The translations under genes were made by a program, and so were the position numbers. Shown one piece after another: positions 1 to 6,621 of a stretch of DNA of 64,000 nucleotides. This stretch comes from Actinomyces sp. (lineage in GTDB: Bacteria; Actinomycetota; Actinomycetes; Actinomycetales; Actinomycetaceae), in the NCBI GenBank assembly GCA_022649165.1, contig JALCNR010000010.1, positions 1 to 64,000 on the forward strand, read 5' to 3'. The stretch's first letter is position 1; the number at the start of each line of letters is the position of its first letter. The notes below the pieces were generated by a model. It saw only the letters and a program-made list of their open reading frames with translations, had not been told where the DNA came from and made no database searches.

Positions 1-933
1 GCACCATCACTGACGCTCAGGTCCAAGACGCCGTGCGTGAAGCCGCCTGGGAAACGGTTGTTGCCCCCACTGGGGTCCCGCGACGCAAGCTTCGTCCCGA
101 GGGCTTGTACGGCAGGCGCAAGATGACCGCCTTCATCCGGCGTCACGCCTCCCGGGAGCGTCGTGGGGGGCCATTGACCGCGCGATGCGAGCGTTGGGAC
201 TGTCGGGGGGTGACGCGCGCGAAAGCCTCGCACCACGATCCCCAGCAAGGACGTTCCCCGCGCCAAGGACCTGTTGAATCGTGACTTCACAGCTCCCTGC
301 CCCAACTACACCTGGGCAGGCGACTTCACCGACGTCCGCACGTGGGTGGGGTGGGTCTACGTGGCGTTCATCGTCGGTGTCTACTCCCACAAGATCCTCG
401 GATGGCATGCCATGACCACCAGGTGCGTGGACATGGTGATGATTCCCCTGCGCATGGCACTGTGGGAACGGGCGCGTGGGGGACGCGCGGTGGGACCGGG
501 CCAGTTACGAGCGCACTCGGATGCGGGAGCCCAGTACGCCTCAATCCTCGACACCGAGAGACTGGCCCTGGACGGGATCAGCCCCTCCATCGGCTCGGTC
601 AGGGATGCCTACGACAACGCTTTGATGTAAACTATCAATGGGTCGTACAAGGCCGAGTGCGTGCGCACCACGGTCTTCCACGAGGGGCCCTTCAAGACGA
701 TCGCTGACGTCGAGCACGCCACCGCCGGGTGGGTCGATTGGTACAACAATGAGCGCCTGCACGGTAGCCTCAACATGGCCAGCCCCAACGAGTTCGAATC
801 CGCCTACTACGCGACCCTCACCGAGTGTCGCAACCCAAATAACAACGGCACCGAACCCCGGACGGTTCAAACGTGTTACCCGTTCGAGGTCCGCATGCAG
901 ACTCGTTCGACTGTCGCGGGGCAGAGATCGTGA
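1..933 (+). pseudogene. IS3-family transposase (OrfB) remnant
   Basis: Decayed DDE transposase of the IS3 group, cut by the left window edge. The protein can be followed through three frames: frame 3 from base 3 to about 165 (ITDAQVQDAVREAAW, then YGRRKMTAFIRR), frame 2 to about 205, and frame 1 onward (LLNRDFTAPCPNYTW). The two shifts fall in G-runs. In frame 1 the catalytic aspartates are seen in DFTDVRT and HSDAGAQY. A TAA at 628-630 sits exactly 35 residues after the second aspartate, where the catalytic glutamate codon should be; the family text continues in frame after it (TINGSYKAEC, then DWYNNERLHGSL). The element therefore cannot make a transposase. Its ends are not identifiable. Confidence 0.9.
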
Positions 934-934
934 A

Positions 935-1285
935 TCAGCCGATTGATGCCAGTTCGCTGAGTCGCTGCTGTGTCTGGCGAAGTTCAGCCTGCTTCGAACT
1001 GAGGCGTTCGGCTATCGAGTCCAGTTCCGTTCGCAGGTTCGGGCACATTTCAAGCGAGGTGCCGTGATCTCCCACGCGGGCGCAGTCGAGATAGCGTTTG
1101 ATGGTCGCGGTTCCCAAACCGGCGGAGATCATCGCCTTGATCTGCGCAACGCGGGTGATGTCGGCTTCGGTGTAGACACGGTATCCGTGAGTGGTGCGCT
1201 CGGGAATCAGAACTCCGGTGTCCTCGTAGTGACGTAGTGCTCGTGTGCTGACCCCGGTCCGTTTGGCGAGCTCACCGATCTGCAC
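935..1285 (-). CDS. MerR-family transcriptional regulator
   Basis: Small MerR-type DNA-binding protein of 116 residues. Residues 1-40 form the winged helix-turn-helix (IGELAKRTGVSTRALRHYED, then GYRVYTEADI), followed by a dimerising coiled coil that runs to the end. Cys68 and Cys81 lie in the linker where MerR proteins place effector residues, so a redox or metal signal is possible but unproven. The start is a GTG with AGGAGG about eight bases upstream. It is transcribed away from the hydrolase gene, whose promoter carries a MerR-like operator, so control of that gene and of itself is the natural inference. No effector domain is present. Confidence 0.85.
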   Translation of the reverse strand: MQIGELAKRTGVSTRALRHYEDTGVLIPERTTHGYRVYTEADITRVAQIKAMISAGLGTATIKRYLDCARVGDHGTSLEMCPNLRTELDSIAERLSSKQAELRQTQQRLSELASIG

Positions 1286-1306
1286 CGCCGTATCCTCCTG
1301 CTCGAC

Positions 1307-1338
1307 TTGACCTTCACGCTAGCGTGAGCCCGTACCGT
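1307..1338 (+). promoter_or_regulatory. MerR-type promoter/operator of the hydrolase gene
   Basis: A TTGACC -35 box (1307-1312) and a weak TACCGT -10 box (1333-1338) are separated by 20 bp, the over-long spacing typical of MerR-activated promoters. The spacer holds a perfect 14-bp palindrome, TCACGCTAGCGTGA (1314-1327). The predicted transcript begins almost at the ATG at 1347. The divergent MerR gene is the likely ligand. Confidence 0.75.
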
Positions 1339-1346
1339 CTGGTGGT

Positions 1347-1913
1347 ATGGCATCTGGAACAACGCATCAGCGTGCCGTCATCTTCCACGGCTACGGCGCG
1401 ACTCCCGCAGACCACTGGTTCGGCTGGCTGGCCGAACAGCTTCGCGCCGACGGCATTCCGACCGCGGTCCCGGTCCTCTCGCACCCGTCGGAGCCCGACG
1501 CCGAGCGGTGGGAGGACGAGGTACGCACTGCCTTGGGCGCGCCGGACGAGCACTCGATCGTCATCGCTCACAGTCTGGGCTGTCTGACGGTGCTGCGGTA
1601 CCTGAGGTCTCTGCTCGGCCCGTGGCGTCTGGGCGTCCTCGTCCTCGTGTCTGGCTTCGTGGATCGGTTGCCCGCGCTCCCTGACCTCGATGCCTACGTC
1701 GCGGACGGCTGCGACGTCACGGGCCTGAGCGACCACATCGGCCGCGTCGTCGTCATCCGCTCTGACGACGACCCGTTCGTGCCGCCGGCCCTCACCGACC
1801 GCCTCGCTGACCTTCTCGGCGCGCCGGTGCGCGTCGTTCCGAAGGCGGGCCATTTCCTGGCCTCCGATGGTATCACCGAGCTTCCCGCCGCCCGCGAGGC
1901 GATCGCCTTCTGA
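1347..1913 (+). CDS. RBBP9/YdeN-type serine hydrolase
   Basis: Alpha/beta hydrolase of 188 residues, the full length for the RBBP9/YdeN family of small cytosolic serine hydrolases. The nucleophile elbow is AHSLGC (Ser76), the acid is in RSDDDPFVPP (about Asp142) and the base is in AGHFLASDG (His169). HGYGATPADHW near the N-terminus matches the oxyanion region of this family. No signal peptide is seen. No Shine-Dalgarno sequence precedes the ATG, and the MerR-type promoter ends only eight bases upstream, so translation is probably leaderless. Substrate cannot be inferred; MerR pairing suggests a stress or xenobiotic response. Confidence 0.85.
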   Translation: MASGTTHQRAVIFHGYGATPADHWFGWLAEQLRADGIPTAVPVLSHPSEPDAERWEDEVRTALGAPDEHSIVIAHSLGCLTVLRYLRSLLGPWRLGVLVLVSGFVDRLPALPDLDAYVADGCDVTGLSDHIGRVVVIRSDDDPFVPPALTDRLADLLGAPVRVVPKAGHFLASDGITELPAAREAIAF

Positions 1914-1977
1914 CGGCCTGGCCACGACGACGCGGAGTACCAGAGGTCACGCCGGCATTGTCGGGGAAAAGACATCT

Positions 1978-2756
1978 ATGCGCTTCCGGATGGCTGTGCT
2001 CATCCTGGCCGTTTTCTGCGTGGGCACCGCTGAGCTCTCGCCCAGCGGCATGCTCGGGGAACTGTCGCACGACTTGTCGGTAACGATCCCGACCGCAGGT
2101 CTGCTGGTCACCGTCTACGCGTTGACCGTGGTCGTCGGCGGGCCGATCGTCACAGCGGTGACGATCCGCATCCGCCGCAAGTACCTGCTGGTGCTGTTTC
2201 TGTTGATCTCTGTGCTGGGCGACATCGTGTGTGCCTTCGCGCCGACGTTCGAACTGCTGCTTGTCGGCCGCATGATCACCGCCGTCATCCAGGGCACGTA
2301 CATGGCCGTCCGCGTCGTGACGGCGGGAAACATGGCCGCCGGGAGCCGCAAGGGCTCTGCGGTCGCGGGCACGCCGCTGGGCGTGAACCTCGCGACCATC
2401 CTCGGGGTCCCCTTCGGCACTCTCGTGGCGCGGCAGATCAACTGGCGAGCGACCCCAGGGCAGGCGATCGGCACCGTGGTGGCACCGTGCTGTGCTCGGG
2501 CGGCATGTTCACGCTGATCATCTACATGGTTCCCCTGCTGACCGACGTCGACGGAATCGTCGCCGCCTGGATACCGGTCATCCTGCTTGCCCACGGCGTC
2601 GGCACCCGCGCGATCACCCTCGCCGCTGCGGGGTTCGGCGTCATCGGATCACTCCTGATCACACAGGTCGTGCACTCCGCGCGACGTCGCTCCAGCGCCC
2701 TCGTCCAGGCCGAACATGCGAGCCCTGCGGTGGCAAGGAGTGAGGCCCCGCAATGA
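1978..2756 (+). pseudogene. MFS efflux transporter, broken copy A
   Basis: Remnant of a drug/sugar efflux transporter of the AraJ/CmlA-like MFS group. Frame 1 from ATG 1978 gives about five to six membrane segments and ends in NWRATPGQAIG before a stop near 2517. Homology resumes in frame 3 (CSGGMFTLIIYMVPLLTDV) to the stop at 2756. Segments that normally separate these blocks, and most of the second half, are missing, so internal deletions accompany the frameshift. The last bases overlap the next MFS start (ATGA), suggesting the two transporters once formed an operon. No function is expected. Confidence 0.8.
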
Positions 2757-3530
2757 CCAGCACCATCCAAGCGACGGTCGATGCTTCGGCCCTGGCCCGG
2801 CTGTTCGCGCTCGCGGGTACCACATTCGTCTATGTCACCTTCGAGGTCTTCCCGGTCGGGCTCCTCAACGACATCGCTGACAGCCTCGACGTCGCAGACA
2901 GCCAGGTCGGGCTGCTCGCCAGAGGCTCCGTGATCGTCGCCGCCCTGACCCACGGTGTCGTCTGGTCACTGGTCGCGCCCGCTGCTGCGAACCTGGTGCC
3001 GCGTGAGCGCGTCGGCACCGCGACCGTCCTCGTGCTGACCATCGCGCCCGCAGCAGTCACCATCGCGATCTTCGGCGTCGCCGGAGCCGCAGGCACGTTC
3101 CTTATCGGTCGCTACCTTGACATCGCCGCACGGCGAGCAGAGATCGTGACCATGACGATGTTCGCCGCAGCGCCTGCCGCTCTCTCCCTCACCTTGCTCC
3201 CTATCCATCCGTCGTCAGCTACGCGGGCGTTCCTGTCGCCGTCGCCGTACGGGGCTCGGCTTTCGCCGCAACCCGCCTCATCTTCCAAGCCGGCATCCTG
3301 CGCATCGCGGCAGGTGACCCGGATCGCGCATCCTCGGTCTACGTCACCGGCGTCCAGATCGGCATCACCATCGGGTCAGCCATCGGCGCGCTCCTCACCA
3401 GCCTCTCCGCCGTGTGGTTTCTGCCGGTATCGAGACTGCTCGCGATTGCCGTTCTGTTCCTTCTCGTCCGCAGCCGTCCCCAGGACGTCGAGGTCGACGG
3501 CGAAGCCCATCTCGCTGTACGGCTGAGATG
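2753..3530 (+). pseudogene. MFS efflux transporter, broken copy B
   Basis: Second decayed MFS transporter. Frame 2 begins MTSTIQATVDASALARLFAL and gives the first membrane segments (TTFVYVTFEVFPVGLL), then jumps to the fourth-segment motif (VVWSLVAPAAANLVPRERVG), indicating an internal deletion. Near 3205 the reading frame shifts from 2 to 1, where C-terminal family sequence continues (YAGVPVAVAVRGSAFAAT, then YVTGVQIGITIGSAIGALL) to about 3530. In frame 1 it runs without a stop into an unrelated ABC-F fragment. Non-functional. Confidence 0.8.
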
Positions 3531-3591
3531 TCGGGGTCTTGTTCACGGACATGAGGCACATCCGGCATTTCCCCGCTCCTTTCGATCACTC

Positions 3592-3857
3592 ACGGGGCCG
3601 ACGAACGACCTGGACATCGACACGCTCGCGGCGATGGAGGACCTCCTCGACTCCTTCCCCGGCATGCTCATCGTCAGCCGCGACCGGTACCTGCTCGAAC
3701 GCGTCACGGACCACCAGATGGCGCTGCTCGGAGACGGCACGGTGCGGGCGCGCCGCCCTCGTTGTCAGGGAGGGGCGAGGGCGGCCAGGCGGCTCGGGAC
3801 GGGTCGGCGGTCACCTCGAATGCCGCCGGACGGCGCCCCGGAGTCACCGAGCTGTGA
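3592..3857 (+). pseudogene. ABC-F ATPase C-terminal fragment
   Basis: A piece of an ABC-F type ATPase (ribosome-protection/EttA-Uup class), recognised by the Walker B to switch region: TGPTNDLDIDTLAAMEDLLD, where DEPTND is expected, then GMLIVSRDRYLLERVTDHQM and ALLGDGTVR. After about 3765 a shifted frame (3) shows a polar linker, EGGQAARDGSAVTSNAAG, like the inter-domain linker of this family, ending at a TGA at 3855-3857. Everything upstream of Walker B is gone. It is joined in frame to the MFS remnant, so this is a deletion scar and not an active gene. Confidence 0.7.
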
Positions 3858-3994
3858 TCGTCTTTCCGGACGTGTACATGACGCCCGCCCTTGGAGTGCA
3901 TCCGGGCGCAGCATCGTTGGATGAAGCCTGTCTCATGATATTTTGAGCATAGGTAGGACGTCATCTGTTCTCTTCCAGCGCGAGGCTGACGGAC

Positions 3995-5491
3995 ATGGAC
4001 AACGCAGAAGGTGGAGGCCGTCGCGACCACTTCCGCGTTCGCGTTGTCGCATCGGCAGCGTTATGGGGATCGTGCGTCTTCGTCTACTTCATGGGCTCCG
4101 CCGTCGACTGGTTCTCCGACCCGCGGCGCGATGGCTTTCCGGATCCGGTGTGGGGCGATTTCCCGGAGAGACAGACGTGGCCGATCGTGACGGCGATCTT
4201 CATCGGCGGAGCGCTGATGTTGGCTGTATCCCGTATGAGGAGCATCCGCCGTGTGAGCATGGCGGACGCTCTCAGGCGCCGCCTGATGCTGGTCGTCCGG
4301 GTTCTCACACTGCTCATGTGCGGCGTCGGCGCGATCCGGGTGGCGTATGTGTTTTGGCATTCCCTTCGAGAACGCTGGGCGATTTACCCGGGATGGGCGG
4401 GAATGGCGACGCTGTGCCTCGCCGCTGCCCTCGCCGCTGCCCTTCTCCCCTCCGCGCCGGTGCCTCCCCCACGAGATGGACGTGACCGTGCTTCCGTCCG
4501 TCATCCCGTCGTCCTCGTTGGTGCTCTGGCTGTGTCGGTGATGGTGCTGCCGGTGATGATCGTGATGGGCCCCAATGCCACTCAGACCACGTGGCACGTC
4601 GCATCGGAGGACGCGGTGACGGCAGTGGCCTCGTCGGCCACCGACTCGCCCATCAAGATGGCCACCGTGCGGGGGGAATCCGAGAAGGGGACATCGTGGG
4701 AGATGTCCTGGAAGGGGGCGGATCGGCCCTCCCTCATCAGGTCCCGAACCAGTGGGACGACGGCCGTCCTGCTCGTGCAATCGGCGCCGACGCGCTCCCG
4801 GCTCGCCCTCCTGGACTCCCAACGGGGAACGGTGATCGCTTCGCTCAACCAGAGCGAATTCGACAGACTCGGGATCGACGCTTCACCGGACAGCGAGGCT
4901 TCTCCGGAGCTTGAGACCTACGGGAATGTGCTCGTCGCGGCCGGCCAGGCAACGGAATGGCTCGACTTGGCGACGGGCACCCGGCTCGACGGTCCCCCCG
5001 AGGGGGCCCAGGAGGCGGCCACGGCGCGCAGCCAGACGCCCGATGGCGTGCATGGACGCGACCTGTCGACCGGCGAGACCTGGTTCGTCGGGGACGACGG
5101 CGTGTGCGAACGCCGCATCGCCCATGACGACCGTGGGCAGTGGATCGCCACCGATGAGGTTCTCGTCGTGGTCCAGGATTGCCATGCTCAGTCATCGGAA
5201 GACAAGGACCCGACGTGGGCGCGGCCCGCCGGCCCTGCGCCGAAGACCGACCCGGACTCCCTGACCCTGCTCGGAATCGATGTGCGGCATGCGACGCTGC
5301 TGTGGCAGTCGGACGTGCCCGGGTGGGCGCAGTGGTCCCGGCAGTTCGATGGGAGCATCCCATCTTGGGCATCGGGCCGGGTTCCGTTGGCCTTCTCGCT
5401 TGACGACGCGGATCGGACGGCGATTTTTCAGTTCGACGGGCGCTCGCGAGCACTCGACATCGGGAGCGGACAGCAAGCGCCGGGAGGGTGA
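3995..5491 (+). CDS. Membrane protein with extracytoplasmic repeat-like domain, function unknown
   Basis: A 498-residue protein not recognised as a named family. About five hydrophobic segments lie in residues 18-195 (ASAALWGSCVFVYFMG; PIVTAIFIGGALML; VVRVLTLLMCGVGAI; MATLCLAAALAAALLP; PVVLVGALAVSVMVLPVMIV). The remaining 300 residues are polar and probably outside the cell. They carry beta-rich phrases such as SRLALLDSQRGTVIASL, NVLVAAGQATEWLDLATGT and ATLLWQSDVPGW that resemble PQQ/WD-type propeller blades. Two cysteines (VCERR, VVQDCHAQ) could form a disulfide. A weak GAGG precedes the ATG. It borders the decayed patch and has no operon partner. Confidence 0.6.
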   Translation: MDNAEGGGRRDHFRVRVVASAALWGSCVFVYFMGSAVDWFSDPRRDGFPDPVWGDFPERQTWPIVTAIFIGGALMLAVSRMRSIRRVSMADALRRRLMLVVRVLTLLMCGVGAIRVAYVFWHSLRERWAIYPGWAGMATLCLAAALAAALLPSAPVPPPRDGRDRASVRHPVVLVGALAVSVMVLPVMIVMGPNATQTTWHVASEDAVTAVASSATDSPIKMATVRGESEKGTSWEMSWKGADRPSLIRSRTSGTTAVLLVQSAPTRSRLALLDSQRGTVIASLNQSEFDRLGIDASPDSEASPELETYGNVLVAAGQATEWLDLATGTRLDGPPEGAQEAATARSQTPDGVHGRDLSTGETWFVGDDGVCERRIAHDDRGQWIATDEVLVVVQDCHAQSSEDKDPTWARPAGPAPKTDPDSLTLLGIDVRHATLLWQSDVPGWAQWSRQFDGSIPSWASGRVPLAFSLDDADRTAIFQFDGRSRALDIGSGQQAPGG

Positions 5492-5621
5492 TTCCGAGGC
5501 CCATAATGTCTCCCCGTCTCAGGCCTTGTTGTCTCGGCGTAGCGTCCGGACATATAGATGTCCAGGACCTCCTCAGTGGACGCCAAGATTCATCAGCTCC
5601 TCGAGGTCGGCCAATGAGCTG

Positions 5622-5828
5622 TCACTTGCTGATGCCGAGACGCAATCCGAGGGCGCTGACGGCCCTGAGGAGCGTAGTGAGGCGGGGATTGCCGTTGGGT
5701 GATTCCAAGGCGATGACGGAACCGCGGGAAACGCCCATACGCTGGGCGAGGTCGTGTTGAGTCAGCCCCTGGGCCCGACGCTCCCCCGCAATGATGGTCC
5801 CCACGTCGGTCGTGGTCGTGGCAAGCAT
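5622..5828 (-). CDS. HipB-like XRE-family repressor/antitoxin, orphan
   Basis: A 68-residue XRE-type helix-turn-helix protein (GTIIAGERRAQGLTQHDLAQ, then RMGVSRGSVIALESPNGNPR and LLRAVSALGLRLGI) close to HipB antitoxins, which bind DNA as dimers. The ATG at 5828 has AGGAG five bases upstream. A longer frame reaches 5915 but would begin upstream of the promoter, so the short start is preferred. No HipA kinase or other toxin lies downstream; the next gene is on the opposite strand. It is either a stranded antitoxin or a stand-alone repressor. Confidence 0.75.
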   Translation of the reverse strand: MLATTTTDVGTIIAGERRAQGLTQHDLAQRMGVSRGSVIALESPNGNPRLTTLLRAVSALGLRLGISK

Positions 5829-5871
5829 GCGAACTCCTGTGAGGTCTGGTTTGCTGGACTTCCCCACTGAA

Positions 5872-5915
5872 GTACAGAATACTTTACTTTTCTCGGGGTG
5901 TCCAGTATTCTGCAC
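5872..5915 (-). promoter_or_regulatory. Promoter and operator of the HipB-like gene
   Basis: On the minus strand TGGACA (5904-5899), a 17-bp spacer and TATTCT (5881-5876) form a clear promoter. A 12-bp inverted repeat, GTACAGAATACT (5872-5883) and AGTATTCTGCAC (5904-5915), differs at one position between arms and covers both boxes. Arms are 20 bp apart, so two dimers on one DNA face could repress the gene; autorepression is inferred. Confidence 0.75.
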
Positions 5916-5952
5916 ATCGGTTGTGGGGCGAAACCGACGCTCATGCGGCCGC

Positions 5953-6621
5953 TCAGGCGGCTCCTTCGCCGGCGAGGCGTTCCTTGGCGTAGATCTCGGG
6001 GATGTGGCGGGTGAGGTCGTCGAGGCGCGGCCACGGGACGGGGTGCCCCGCTTGGCGGCTGGCTGTCACGTCGAGGACGCGCTGGTTGGAGGATCCGCGG
6101 AACTGGAGGCGTGAGTCGGCGAGCTCCTTGATGTAGCGTCCGTCGACGAGGACGTCGACCAGGGACAGCAGCCGCGCCTTGTCGGGGGTCTCTCCGGGGC
6201 GTGCGAGTTCTTCCCACGTGTACCCGGTCCAGCACCAGATGTCGCGGGTCGCTCCGAACTCGGCGCGCACGCGCCGCGCCAGTGGGATCAGCAGGGGCGT
6301 GTTGAGCATCGGTTCCCCGCCCAGGAGGGTGAGTCCTTGGACGGCCGGATGGGCGAGGTCGGAGAGGATCCGGTCTTCGAGTTCGCGGGTGTAGGGCTGC
6401 CCGGCGCGGAACGTCCAGATCGAGGAGTTCCAGCAGCCGTCGCACCGGAAGGGGCATCCGCTGACGTAGAGGGAGCAGCGGATGCCCTCCCCGTCGGTCA
6501 TGACGAAGGGCTTGTAGTCGGCGATCATGCCCTGGGACAGGCGCCGTCCGTCCCAGCCGCCGGCCCCGGGGTTGGCGGAGCCGGCGTAGGGGATGCCTGG
6601 GCCGAGGTCCGGGCTCATCAT
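5953..6621 (-). CDS. nrdG: Anaerobic ribonucleotide reductase activating protein
   Basis: Radical-SAM activase of 222 residues that installs the glycyl radical on NrdD. The [4Fe-4S] motif CxxxCxxC is CPFRCDGC (Cys56, Cys60, Cys63), followed by LTLLGGEPML, the conserved GGEP region. WCWTGYTWEEL is also typical of NrdG. The start ATG at 6621 overlaps the nrdD stop in an ATGA arrangement, so the two are translationally coupled and share the NrdR-controlled promoter upstream of nrdD. The C-terminal 40 residues extend beyond the usual NrdG core. Oxygen-sensitive, cytosolic. Confidence 0.93.
   Translation of the reverse strand: MMSPDLGPGIPYAGSANPGAGGWDGRRLSQGMIADYKPFVMTDGEGIRCSLYVSGCPFRCDGCWNSSIWTFRAGQPYTRELEDRILSDLAHPAVQGLTLLGGEPMLNTPLLIPLARRVRAEFGATRDIWCWTGYTWEELARPGETPDKARLLSLVDVLVDGRYIKELADSRLQFRGSSNQRVLDVTASRQAGHPVPWPRLDDLTRHIPEIYAKERLAGEGAA

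Noticed and set aside
5829..5915. Longer N-terminus for the HipB-like protein
   Set aside because: The added 29 codons cover the promoter and operator, and the downstream ATG has AGGAG at ideal spacing.
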